Assembly: GCA_009760855.2 (NCBI GenBank)
Contig: WPIO01000018.1
Location: 62,001-126,000, forward strand
DNA length: 64,000 nt
Direction: 5' to 3'
Source of the DNA: Cristatella mucedo
Lineage: Eukaryota > Bryozoa > Phylactolaemata > Cristatellidae
Shown: positions 23,455 through 34,092 of the stretch, one piece after another
Layout: the number at the start of each line of letters is the position of its first letter
Position numbering within the stretch: the stretch's first letter is position 1
Translations under genes and position numbers: made by a program
The notes under the pieces: generated by a model
The model's database searches: none
What the model was told of the DNA's origin: nothing
The model's input: the letters and a program-made list of their open reading frames with translations, nothing else

Positions 23455-24594
23455 TAAAAATAATAATACATTTGTATAGTGCCCTCATAGAACAAAATCT
23501 CTCCCAATGCACTTTACAGATGCTTCATATAAAACAGTGCCAAATGTTTAGTGGCAGCATCAGCAAGCAGCAGGCACAGCATAAGCAGGTACATGCACAA
23601 GAAGGACGAATCAGATGGACCCACCAAATGCAGTAATAAAAAGATGCGTTTTAAGCTCCTTTTTAAATGTCGTCTTGACATGGAAGGTTGTGATATGTGT
23701 TGGTAGTGATTTTCAGGCTTTGTGAGCATACAAACTAAAGGCACGGTCTCCAACGATTTTGAGGTTCGTACGAGGTATGGCTAAACGATTCGAGTCAGAA
23801 CAGCCGATTGTACGATTCTTCACCTGGCAGGGGGGTAGTAGTTCTGATAGGTAGGCTGGCATCAGAGAATGACGGGACCTCAAAGTTAGTGACAGAACCT
23901 TGAAGTCGGTGTGCTGCTTGACTGAGAGCCAGTGCAGGCCGGTGAGAAGTGGTGTGGTGCGGCAAGTGCAACGTCCAAGACAAACAAGCCTAACTGCAGA
24001 GTTTTGCACCAACTGTCAGTGCTTCATTGTACAGGCAAGTAGTAGACCAGCAAGCAGTTAGTTATATAAGTCATGACGGAATGTCACTAATACATGAACC
24101 AATTTTGATGTGGTACCCCTGGCAAACAAGCCCGAGTTTTAACAATACAGTGTAGGTGAAAGTAGGCAGACTTAACTGGCGAGCTGATGTGGTCGTCTAA
24201 ACAAAAGGTTACTTTAGAACAGGGCACCTAGATTGAATGCAGATTCAACAGGAGACATGGTGGCAGGGCCGATTGTGAGCACTGACCTTTACCATGTCTG
24301 AATCACGCCTGGTTTGTCCATAACTAGTAAGTTGGTTTTGTCGTCATTCAATTTAAGAAAGTTTGCTGCCATCCATGTGCGGATGTTGTCAATACATGCA
24401 GCAAGGGTGTGTAGAGAATTCGTTTTGCTGGAGAGTGGGAAAGGATCAAAGCAAAGATATGACTGAGTGTCATCTGCATAGAAGTGAAAGCCTAGATTGT
24501 GCCTGGCAATCACATCGACTAGAGGAAGAGTATAAACCATGAAAAGAATGGGACCAAGCACAGCGCTCTGAGGTACCCCGTATTTCAGAGGTTT
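23455..24594 (-). mobile_element. LINE A copy, 3' part
   Basis: Tail, UTR, C-terminal region and YADD block on the minus strand (FYADDTQSYLCFD near 24480). Interrupted at 24594 by a solo LTR and continued at 25038. Confidence 0.88.
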
Positions 24595-25032
24595 TGTGAA
24601 GGAACACGACGCTTGCAACCTGCGAGCACTGGGTGGAGACCTCGCGAAGGCTCTCTTCGACTGCCTACGCAGCCGCAAGCTCACGACCGTGGAAGGGCAG
24701 ACGATGACTCGGCAGTCCTGCCCAAATCCATGCATTGGCGGCATCTGTGGGGACATCGATCTACCACAAACTGCCGCCAGCCGTTGGGCGGGTTCGAAAC
24801 GGACAATGACCCGACAGTGCGAAAAACAACGCATGCATGGAATATAAGGGCTGCCGGAGAAGTACAACAAGAAGGGGAGGGCGAGATCCCCTGACGCCGG
24901 CAGCCGCCTAGTGTGTGTAGACTGGGCATGGCCGGTGTAGCTTGAAATAAAGGTTTTGAAATTGAAGCCAGCAGACTTGTTGCTCGGTCGCGCTACCCAG
25001 CCTGACGACGGGTCGTGCGGAGGACTGTCACA
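24595..25032 (+). mobile_element. Solo LTR, 5-bp target duplication
   Basis: 438 bp beginning TGTGA and ending TCACA (inverted termini), flanked by GGTTT on both sides (24590-24594 and 25033-25037). Inside are TATAAGG (24843) and AATAAA (24946) about 100 bp apart, as in the U3-R of an LTR. It splits a LINE A copy whose two halves fit together when the LTR and one GGTTT are removed. No internal region remains, so it arose by LTR-LTR recombination. A 5-bp duplication fits Gypsy, Copia or BEL type elements; I cannot choose. Confidence 0.88.
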
Positions 25033-25037
25033 GGTTT

Positions 25038-25865
25038 ATCGGATGATCTTTGTCAGTTAACATCAATACTCTGGAGTCTCCCACTGAGATAGGACCTGAA
25101 CCATTGCAGATCAGTGCCAGTAATGCCCAGGCGAGATGAGAGGCGCTCAAGAAAAATTGTGAGATCTCTAGTATCAAATGCTGCCGAAGAATAAAGCAGG
25201 ACAAGCAGAGAGACTTTACCCAAATCTGCAGTCCTGAGAAGGTCGTTATACATCCTAAGCAATGCTGACTCTGTGAAGTGATTAGCTCTAAACATAGACT
25301 TGAACTTACTTGCTAGGTTTGAGGTCTCAATATAAGAGTTCGGTTGGTCTGCGACAACTCATTCTAGCGTCTTTGATAGGAGCAGTAGAAGGGAGACTGA
25401 ACGGAAGCTGCTCAAGTCCTCTTGGTCTAGCATTGCTTTCTTAATTAGTGGGCTGACTACAGCCTTCTTGAAAGTTGCAGGGACATGACCTGAGGCTAAG
25501 GACATAGAAGCAGCAGATCTAAGCATCGTAGAAGGACAATGGGGATGGGGTCTGGAAGACTAGTAGTCTTCTTTGAGTGGGAGATAAATTTCAGGATAAG
25601 GTCACTCATGGCCTCCTTGAATGTAGACATCGAGGTAGTGCACGGAGTCGATGGACATGAGTTCTGTGTTGATGTAATTGAGGGACGATAATCCAGAGGG
25701 GTTGCCACAAACCTATGGATGGTCTCTCTTATCTTGTCTATATTGCTGACAAAGAAGCTCGAGAAGCGATCAGCTAGGTCACCACAAGGATCCCTTGGTA
25801 AGGTACTAAGCTGTGAGTGGTTAAGGAGATGATTGATGGTAGACATCAGCACTTTTTATTGTGCA
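25038..25865 (-). mobile_element. LINE A copy, 5' part
   Basis: RT N-terminal region: LLYSSAAFDTRD (motif A equivalent), LRMYNDLLR, and the upstream TTSLPDPIP block. No endonuclease follows, so the element is 5'-truncated here. Confidence 0.85.
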
Positions 25866-25937
25866 TCTGTGATTCAATAGTGATTCATCTGTGATTGCCC
25901 AGGCTTGATGGCGTGCTTGTCATAACCTCTTACTTAC

Positions 25938-26011
25938 TGTTTCTCTAGCAGCAATTTTTAAAGCATCTGGATAGATATTTGGTTGCTTTAAAGTGCTCGC
26001 CACATCTTGAG
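25938..26011 (-). CDS. RIIa-domain protein, exon 2
   Basis: Acceptor TTTAATAATTGTTCAG precedes CT CAA GAT GTG, and donor ACA|GTAAGT follows. The 74-nt exon has two leading bases that complete the split codon of exon 1 (G+CT, Ala), then 24 codons, AQDVASTLKQPNIYPDALKI-AARET, leaving in phase 0. Phase agreement, both good splice sites and absence of repeats support it. The next exon must lie at lower coordinates beyond the LINE A nest. The minus-strand candidate at 19512-19436 needs a phase-1 donor, so it cannot follow directly. Confidence 0.68.
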
Positions 26012-26044
26012 CTGAACAATTATTAAACAAATCAAATACAAGTC

Positions 26045-26145
26045 GATAATGACAATAATAATAATACATTTGATATAGCGCCCTCAGAGAACTCAATCTC
26101 TTTCTAGTCACTTTCCATTTGCTACAAAGGAAGCACGATAGATGA
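26045..26145 (-). mobile_element. LINE A 3' tail fragment in RIIa intron 1
   Basis: AATAAT repeats, GCGCCCTCAGAGAACTCAAT and CATTTGCTACAAAGGAAGC, as in other LINE A tails. Confidence 0.75.
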
Positions 26146-26319
26146 GTGCGAAGAAACTTAGCCTACTACCGTGTAGCAACTAGCAGAAGAAAATTGGCAC
26201 TTTTATATCTAAGTGTCCCTAGAAGATGCCAAAATTAAAAACATTGACGAAAAATCTAGTGATTTACACAAGATAAGAGCCAGGATTTTGCCAGTGGAGA
26301 GCATGCAATAACAACAGCA

Positions 26320-26505
26320 ACAATATTAATATTAGCTGATTTAAAAGCCTCTTTTCAATAGCGGCAGAAGAACGGCTATCACCAACATTTGCAGTTGGAA
26401 CTAAGGGATCGCCGAATGCAGGATTCGAACCAGTGACTTCGGTCATGAAGAGCGATCCTCGTGTGCAATCACGGCCCTTTAAGCTACTATGCTGTGCCAA
26501 CCGCT
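26320..26505 (-). mobile_element. SINE family S2 in RIIa intron 1
   Basis: Minus strand: a tRNA-like head with B box TGGTTCGAATCC, then GTGATAGCC...CTTTTAAATCAGCTAATATT. The same tail is seen at 46090-46285. Confidence 0.7.
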
Positions 26506-26550
26506 GAGGGAGTGCTAGGTTAACAGCAATTGAAGACTGGTATTACTCAC

Positions 26551-26689
26551 CTCTATCTAGAAGCCGCTTCTCCAGGTACTTCGCGCAAAACAAGCATATA
26601 TTTACTGGCTTGGAGAGCACCACCTTTTCGGTGAGATCTAGCAGCAGTTCCCTTAGTCCGTGTGGAACTTGAGGTTTCTTGGTCGGCAT
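26551..26689 (-). CDS. RIIa (PKA-regulatory-subunit type) docking-domain protein, exon 1
   Basis: ATG at 26689 is preceded by an in-frame TAG two codons upstream, so the start is well fixed. The 46 codons begin MPTKKPQVPHGLRELLLDL and continue with the pattern L-T-x-x-V-x-x-x-x-P-x-x-I-x-x-F-x-x-x-Y-L-x-x-L-L, the signature of the RIIa dimerization/docking fold. That fold is known from PKA regulatory subunits, SP17, ROPN1 and CABYR, proteins of cilia and sperm tails that bind AKAP helices. Donor AGAG|GTGAGT follows in phase 1 and matches exon 2. The protein is incomplete in this window; which RIIa family member it is cannot be said. Confidence 0.75.
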
Positions 26690-26699
26690 GGCGAGCTAT

Positions 26700-27384
26700 T
26701 CACTAGCCGCTAGATTTAGGTCCCCATAATCTGAAGACTCTTCTTCCACTCAGATCGTGCAGTATGGCGGCTGCCCGAGATGAACCACAGATGCGGGCTC
26801 GGCACCCACACCGGGTAAGGGCACCATAGCCGAGCAACCGGATGTCCCAAGGGACCGGTCGCCATGGCAGCGTGCCGGTTACGTACCTTCATCTCTAAAG
26901 ATGGATTCCTCCCCGTCAGGTTCAAATTAAATCTGGGCGATATTTAATTGGCTATGCATGGAAAGTCGCCCGCTATAGCTGCTATTATTCTAAGATAACG
27001 ACGTTTCTCTTAATTTGGCGCCGAATCGGCGCCGATTTTCCTCTGGCTTACCACCGGATCTTTGGGGGTTGAGCCGAAAAAAGGTCAAAACTTGATGGCC
27101 ACTCCTACTTAAAGCCACATCAGCGCGGTCAGTATTGCTTCTGTCTTGCTGCAGCATTTGGTGCATACAGTACGTCACAAAGAGTGAGGGCAATCCAAGG
27201 CTGGTGGAATACTGGGCGGAGACTCGTAAGCTGAGCACGGTTCTACTTCTTGGCCGAGACTAAGGCATGACTTAACAAGTGACCTATCAAAGGCACCGGC
27301 AAGGGCACGCCTTCTTGATGGCTTTGAAAAGCGTGAGGACGGCTAGACCGGCGAAAGAGACATTACGAGCTCTTCATAGAGGAG
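26700..27384. other. 5' flank of RIIa gene, unassigned
   Basis: Presumed promoter region on the minus strand. GGCGCCGAATCGGCGCC (27018-27034) is a near-perfect inverted repeat. No TATA box was identified. Confidence 0.3.
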
Positions 27385-27630
27385 TTAAATCATGAAAAAG
27401 CGGGCGAATAGGGTAATCGCGGAAGGTCTCAATTCACCGTGAGTTGCATCACGGAAGCCATATCCTAATTGCGTAACAGATTCTATGATCACTTTAGGGG
27501 TGGAACAAGTAGGACGCAAGACTGGCAGTGTAAACTTCCCATAAGAAGGAGACCGCAGCAGAACACGAGCAGGAAAGGATCTTTGCTGTACTAGCCGACC
27601 AATCGAAATGTCCAGGTATGTTACGCACAC
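27385..27630 (-). CDS. ORF of 81 codons, unknown, possible exon
   Basis: A non-repetitive frame (QQRSFPARVLLRSPSYGKF...). A possible acceptor (CTAGTACAG) and donor (CACG|GTGAAT) lie inside. No domain was recognised; composition is protein-like but evidence is thin. Confidence 0.25.
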   Translation of the reverse strand: MCVTYLDISIGRLVQQRSFPARVLLRSPSYGKFTLPVLRPTCSTPKVIIESVTQLGYGFRDATHGELRPSAITLFARFFMI

Positions 27631-27749
27631 CTACGACCTAAACAGTGGTTTCTCGAGCTCGCAGGCCCGAGTTTTCCCGCTGCATTCAGGGCACATCCCT
27701 GCCTATGGGATGCAACAGCGTTGTATTCATGGTTTCAGACACTCGTACT

Positions 27750-27860
27750 CGTAGAATAATAAGAAGAAATTGTTTTTATAGTGCCCTAAGGTAATTCAAT
27801 CTCTATCGAGGCACTTACAGCTCACTGCGAGAGAATCGGTGACCATTTCGAGTGATATGC
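27750..27860 (-). mobile_element. LINE A-type tail fragment
   Basis: AATAATAAG, TAGTGCCCTAAGGTAATTCAATCTC and AGGCACTTACAGCT: a diverged tail hairpin. Confidence 0.6.
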
Positions 27861-28210
27861 ACGGTATCAAGCAAGCAAAGAAACAAGCGTATCAAGCGTA
27901 GGCCTGCATTCTGAAGCGAGCTTAAAGATGTCCGCCATATCCGCTCGTTTATACAAGATCTCTTGCTACTAACCTGCAATGAATCACGCAGAGGTATGCA
28001 TGATGATTTGCTTGATGCAAACGTCTTAGTGCGGGGCCGTTTTCTTATTGCGGCAATGCTAGGGATGTTAAAAATGCACTTTGGTGCCTTGTGGCCTAAG
28101 CCCCCAGGCCAAAAAACATGTGCATGCGTAATAGTGCAAGTCTTCACCGACGCGCGAAAAATTCCCATGGCACCAACGCTTCGATAACTGCTGGTATGGC
28201 GACGGTATAA
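27861..28210. other. Unassigned spacer
   Basis: Open frames on both strands, none recognisable. Confidence 0.3.
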
Positions 28211-28214
28211 GAAT

Positions 28215-28420
28215 GATAATGGCAGTAGTAATACATATATGTAGTGACCTCACGAAATGAATCTTTTTCTATGCACGTTACTTATGCTGTAAAGGAAGCA
28301 TGTCAATGAGGCAAGTGACAACGTGCAGTGTCAACACGCATAAGAAGGCAAAGGACTATGCACAAGAGCCCAGCAAATGCTGTGAGGAAAAGGTGCGTTT
28401 TAGCTTCTGCTTAAATGCAA
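28215..28420 (-). mobile_element. LINE A 3' end, decayed
   Basis: Diverged tail and UTR (AAGGAAGCATG, CAACGTGCAGTGTCAACACGCATAAG) and the first bases of the terminal coding region. Confidence 0.7.
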
Positions 28421-28745
28421 AACGCCGCCGCCATAGCGAGATCACCTGCACATAATGTCAATATCTACGACGAAAAGAAGTCTATTTGACTACCACAAAC
28501 GGCTACATATGTCCAGCATCAGCCATAGCGTGCAAGAACTCTCGCGAAAAAAGGTGCACAGCCGCTTCAGCACCAAATGCGGATTCCGCAAAAAAGTGCT
28601 TCACATGCCTGGCAGTGTACAAGGTCTACCGACCCTAAACTGAGTATTTGGACGTTGAAATCCAACTTTCCTGACAAACAGCAGCTATAGTATCCAGTAG
28701 TTTTTTGACGAATCCGATGCGATACTGATGTCAGGATACATACAG
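28421..28745. other. Unassigned spacer
   Basis: A plus-strand frame at 28478-28640 has six cysteines in about 50 codons, but neither a start codon nor splice sites support it. No gene is called. Confidence 0.3.
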
Positions 28746-28749
28746 TCGT

Positions 28750-28812
28750 CTGAAAAGAGATTTAGTTCTCTGAGGGCGCTTTATCAAGTGCATTATTATT
28801 ATTATTATCTTA
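28750..28812 (+). mobile_element. LINE A-type tail fragment
   Basis: AAAAGAGATTTAGTTCTCTG, AGGGCGCTTTATCAAGTGCA and ATT repeats only. Confidence 0.75.
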
Positions 28813-28985
28813 TCTAAACTCGTACATCGATAACAGGCCACTATCGGATGGGTGGCTGAGTCAGGTAGTTCAGAACCCACCAGTAGACGACCTTTCACTA
28901 AAGTTAAGGTTCTTTACAGTGTGGTACAGCGGAAGCAACGACGCTGAAGCTTGTGACCTCTATACCTCGCCATATAAGTGAGGTG
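28813..28985. other. Short unassigned spacer
   Basis: Nothing recognised. Confidence 0.3.
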
Positions 28986-31828
28986 GTAATAATAATAAAA
29001 TAATGCATTTGATACAGCGCGCCTAGAGAAGGCAATGTCTCTCCATGTACTCCGAACTTGCTGCAAACGAAGCACGATCGAATGGTTAGTGGTTAAATGC
29101 TCAATAATCAACAAGAAAAACATGGTTAGGGGTGACATACCCAGGGTCAGCATGCAAGTTTGGTTAGTGGCAGCATGCACAGTGTCAGCACACATAAACA
29201 CAGAAAGAATGAATCACAGGACCCACTAAATGCGGTCCTAAATAGATGCGCTTTTAGTTTCTTTTTAAATATGGTCAAGTCAGGGGATGTTCTGACGCAA
29301 GTCGGGAGTGAGTTCCGGGCTTTGAGAGCATACGAACTAAATTCACGGTCTCCAAAGGATTTGAGGTTTGTATGAGGTATTGGTGAACTTTTGTATTCCG
29401 AAAAGCGGGTGTTACGATGCTTGGCCTGGTGGGGAGTAGATCTGAGAGATAGGCTGGAGCCAAAGAATGAAGTGACCTAAAAGTGAGTGACAAAACCTTG
29501 AAATTGATGCGTTGCTTGACTGAGAGCAAGTGCAGGTCGGCGAGAAGTGGTGTGATGTGGCAACTGTGCCGCTTATGACAGACAAGCCTAGCAACAGAGT
29601 TTTTTGCACTAGCTTCAAGCGCCTGATGGCACAGGCTGGTAGAACATCAAGCAGCGAAATACAGAAGTGGAGATGGTGTATCACAAATGCACGGACCAGT
29701 TTAGATGTGGTATCCCTATCTAAGCAAGAACTAATTTTAGCAATGTTATGTATCTGAAAGTAGGCACACTTGATTGCGGTGATGTGGTCGTCTAATGAAA
29801 GATCAATTTGGAACAGGACACCTTGATTACGTGTAGATTCAGCAGGAGGCACGATGGCAGAGCTGATTGTGAGCATTAGCCTTTCCTATTTCTGAATCGC
29901 ACTTAGATTGGGCATAAATGGTAACTTGGTTTTATCCTCATTCAATTTTAGAGAGTTTGCCGCCATTCATGTGCGGATGTCATCCTTACGTGCAGCAAGT
30001 CAGTTGAGAGAATTCGACGTGCTCGAGATTTGGAATTTGGAAGGGATCAAAGCAGAGGTGCAACTGAGTGTAATTTGCATAGAAGTAAAAGCTCAGATTG
30101 TGCCTGACAGTCATGTCGGCAAGTGGGAGAGTATTAACGGTGAAAAGAACAGTACCAAGCACCGAGCTTTGAGGTACCCCATATTTTAGAGGTTTCTTGG
30201 ATGATCCTTTTCCATTCACATCAATACTCTAGAGTCTCACACTGAGATAGGACCTGAACCATTGCAGAGCAGAGCCAGTGATAACCAGGTGAGACTGATG
30301 ATGAGAGGCACTCAAGAAGGACTTCGTGATCGATAGTATTAAAAGTTATCGAAAAATCGCGAAAAACAAACAAAGAGACTCTACCTGAGTCTGAATTCCT
30401 AAGTAGGTCGTTGTACACCCTAAGCAATGCTGATTCTGTGGAGTGATTATCTCTAAAGCCAGTCTGGAACTTACTAGCAAGGTTAAAAGTTTCAACTTAT
30501 GAGTTCAGCTGGTCTGCCACGACTCGTTCCAGTGTCTTTGATAGGAATGGTAGAAAGAGACTGGGCGGTAGTTGGTAAAGTTCTCTTGGTCTAGTGTTGT
30601 TTACTTGAGAAGCGGCCTGAATACAGCCTTTTTGAAAGGTGCCGGGACATGAACCGAAGCGAATGATTATTTATGATGTTAGTTATGAATAGAAGTAGCG
30701 GATCAATGCATCGTAGAAGGAGGACAGTGGGAGTAGGGTCCAGAGGACCAGTCGTCTTCTTGATTCGGATATGAACTTCAGGACAAAGTCACTAGCAGCC
30801 TTCGAAATGTAGACATTGAGGTGCTGCATGTAATTGAGAGACCATTCCAGGGGATACTGCCATCTTACGGATGGACTCCCTGATCTTGTCTATCTTTTTT
30901 ACAAAGAAACAAGCGAAGCGATCAGCTAGATCACCACCTGGATGATTAGGTTAGGAGCTAACCTAGGAGAGGTTAAGGAGTTGGTTGATCGTCGACATCC
31001 GTATTTTTGGATTTCGCGTCTGCGATTCAACAATGATTTTATAGAAGCTAGACTTGGTCTTTGCTAGGATCTATTGGTAAGACCTGCCGTAGTCTTCGTA
31101 TGCCTGTCGATGGATAGTCAGTCCTGATCTTTTTATGCTTTTTTCAAGCTTGCGCTTAGTAAAAAAAAAACATAGGCCGTCTGGGCGAGGGTGCACAGTG
31201 CGCTTAGTCAGAGGTGCAAATTCGTAGAGCATGGCAGCTAGTGTCGTGTTGTAGCGATCTACCAATGATGACAGGTCCGATTGAGATATGAATGTGGTCA
31301 GACAAGCAGACTTTGGTAATAATCGGTGATGACGAAGTGCAGTTGGATGCGAAAATTTGGTCGAGTATGTGACCCTTGATGTGAGTACGGCGTGCAGATG
31401 AGCGAAAAGAGACAACGAGTCAGTCTGTGCACAAAATTCAGTGCTGAGGCGTCAGATTAGTTATCAAAATGAATTTTTATATCAGCCATAATGAGGAAAA
31501 ATTGATTTTTTGCACACAGCATCGATATGAGATCAGAGAAATCTGAGTTAAGGCAGTACTTGGTACCAGGTGGGCGATAGACTATTGCTACAATCAATAG
31601 CTTGTTGTCGAGTGAAATCAAGACAATATATTCGAAAGGCTGCTTTGAGGGTACTGCAAACGGCTCGAAGTCAAAGTTCAAGCATGTGATAATAGCGACA
31701 CTACCTCCAGTTTTGATTGATCTAGAGGTGTAAAAGAAGGAGAAACCAGTCTGGGTTGCGTCTTTAATGGCCGGGCAGTTTACCGATTTTAGCCAAGTTT
31801 CAGTCAAAGCGAGCAGATCAAGACATGT
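28986..31828 (-). mobile_element. LINE A, most complete copy (endonuclease to tail)
   Basis: The longest uninterrupted copy, about 2.8 kb. In minus-strand order it has an endonuclease part (31457-31807: LTETWL with catalytic Glu, VYRPPG), a linker (31071-31415), the RT with FRDFSITFNTIDH near 30370 (motif A), GVPQSSVLG (motif B, 30170) and FYANYTQLH (30050-30080), then the C-terminal domain, UTR and AAT-repeat tail. In this copy the catalytic YADD reads YANY, and several frameshifts are present. It is dead, but defines the order of parts. Confidence 0.9.
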
Positions 31829-31877
31829 TTTTGTTATAAATAAGGTCGCTTATTATAAGGAGTTCATTACGTTATAG

Positions 31878-32288
31878 AAAAGCCTACCTATCAGATCTAC
31901 TCCCCCACAGGCTAGGCGTCGTACCACCCGCTTCTTTAAATCTAGTAGTTTAGCTACACCTCGTAAAAACATTATTACATCCTTTGGAGGCCGTGCCTTC
32001 TAGTTCTGCCTCCTTTTTTAGAGACCATGCTCGTGCTCCCAAAACCCAGAGCTCACTTTCAACTGGCGTCACGACATCCCCTTACTTGACGGTATTTAAA
32101 AAAAAGCTTAGAACGCATCTGATCATCACAGCATTCGGTGAATCCTCGCGATTCGTCTTTTTTTCGCTTGTGCGTGCTGACACTCTGGATGCTGCCACTG
32201 ACCTTATTTGCATGTTGACCCTCTGCATGTCACCTTGAACCATGTTATGCTTGTTCTCACTGAGCGTGCTACCACTAACCATTCGATC
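31878..32288 (+). mobile_element. LINE A 3' end
   Basis: Plus-strand terminal coding region (GATCTACTCCCCCACAGGCT onward) with an internal duplication of the SFGDRA-equivalent block near 31985-32030, then UTR. Confidence 0.78.
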
Positions 32289-32290
32289 AT

Positions 32291-33300
32291 GAGACAGGAA
32301 AGCAGTTGAGGTATTAGTGAGTAACATGGAAGTAGCAGCTCACGATAGCTGGAAAAGATATGCCATAGTCGGCAGCAGGAAATTAGTTGTCGTTGCGTAA
32401 GAATTGTGGAAGTTACTTCCGAGGTCTAGGACCTTCAGAGCAAAAGCTTTTGTCGCCAACGGTCTTTAAGCGGAGATATGGAACAGATGTAGCCGAGTTC
32501 CAGGGGTCAGAAGCTAACTACCGCCAAGCCCTGCCATACTCCGGCCACGACGCCGCTCGCCATACCACTGAGCTAGGGTTAGACGAGCGACCATCAGGTC
32601 TGCCGACTTCCCTTCCCAAGAGCCCCGGTGACCCCTCGCCAACGTGCATCCAGCTATACCCATAGGTCAGACACCGGCCTAGCCGGCGACCCTTACCACA
32701 TTACAGCCGTCCTGTCCCAGCCAACCGAACGTAGCCTGGGTACACAGATAATGTATTGTCCACACAGGACCTGAGGGCGCAAGGAGGCTGAAGCTGGCGT
32801 AGCAGTTCAGTTAGGTATGAATGAACCAAGCCACGGCGGGCCTTGTGGGTCAGAGTAAGAACTCGGCTCTGTATCCGTTGATCAACCGGCAGCCATCCTA
32901 GCTCTTTTAGCAAAGCAGACACGTGGTAAAGCCTCTTGGATTTTTTAACTAGCCTTGCAGCTGTGGTCATTGCCATCTGCAGTAGCCTAGTTGCATTTTG
33001 CGGTAGCTCAGTAAAAAGGGAATTACAATAATCTAGCGGAGGAAGAACTAAGAAGTAAGTTAAATTTTCTTGCAAGCCATCCTGGAAGATAGTTCCTAAT
33101 CTTAGACAGGTATCGGACATTATTATTAGCTGTGGAAGCAGTCTTCATAACGAAGCTTACAAAATTTAGGCAGCTGTCAAAGACGACATTTAAATTCCGA
33201 GCACACAGCATCACCTATTAGATGAGCAATGCCTTGTAGTCCAGCTACGCGCGTGGGGTGTCCTGTGAGCAGCAGCTCCGTTTTACCGTCGTAATATCGA
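32291..33300 (-). mobile_element. LINE B copy
   Basis: Minus strand: RT C-terminal region (LDYCNSLFTELPQNATRLLQ, then LGWLPVDQRIQSRVLTLTHKA) and a terminal region like that of 8464-8938. Interrupted by an insertion at 32489-32743. Confidence 0.82.
32489..32743 (-). mobile_element. SINE-like insertion in LINE B
   Basis: 255 bp flanked by ACAGAT (32483-32488 and 32744-32749). Removing it restores the LINE B consensus. On the minus strand it contains CCTAGCTCAGTGGTATGGCG, resembling a pol III A box; no convincing B box was seen. Confidence 0.6.
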
Positions 33301-33557
33301 AAGACGTAATATCTCTACTGATTTACATAAATGTATGGCCTTGACACTTTTTGAACCGCATGATTTAGATCCTCCAGTTTTTCATTAATAATTGGAAAGC
33401 ATTTTAACCGGTTGTAGGACATTTTCCCTTCCCCCCCCCCCCCGGTGGACCCTAGGACATTTCCCCCCCCCCCGACATTCCCCCCCCGGTTAAGACATTT
33501 TACCTAGATTGTTGAATGTATAACTAAGAATACACATATATATATATATATATGTAT

Positions 33558-33655
33558 ATTTTATTTTAATAGAGCATGAACTTCGTTTAATCATATGCAT
33601 ATATATATATATATGCATATGATTAAACGAAGTTCATGCTCTATTAAAATAAAAT
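33558..33655. repeat. 98-bp perfect palindrome
   Basis: Two 49-nt arms with no spacer, reading outward ATATATGCATATGATTAAAC and so on, perfectly complementary about 33606/33607. AT-rich centre. Lies inside the foldback element. Confidence 0.97.
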
Positions 33656-33982
33656 TAACTGAGTATAATCAGAGGAATTGATGGATTGGAAGGATGGTTT
33701 CTAATGGAGCGAGCGGCGGCTACGGTTGCGGCGGCTGCGGCAGTGGCAAGCATACAGTTTAGTGCCGCGGGAGTTAGGTCCCGCCCGACGCCGCCAGGCA
33801 CGTGTTCGTACCCGTCAAAGCGGGCGCGCTATGGCGTTCCGCGCGTTCATGCAAATGAGCACTAAATCTCAGAGGTCTACTGAGTATATCAACCTCAAGA
33901 GATCTAGTTGTGCCCTAATACGCAATAATTAAAGCGCGGAATACGAGAAAGGGTGGATTTAGGCGGCGGAGGAGCAGCCCGC

Positions 33983-34092
33983 ACTAAACCCTAAAGTTTA
34001 AACCCAACCCTAAACCCTAAACACTAACTAAACCATAAACCGTAAAAACCCTAAACCTTAAAACCCTAAACCCTAAAAACCTAAGTCTTAAA
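33983..34092. repeat. Degenerate (CCCTAAA)n, telomere-like
   Basis: About twelve units of CCCTAAA or close variants in 110 bp, the complement of TTTAGGG. Lies inside the foldback element, on its right side. Confidence 0.85.

Noticed and set aside
28478-28640. Cysteine-rich secreted peptide
   Set aside because: No start codon, no signal peptide, and no splice acceptor in front of the frame; likely chance.
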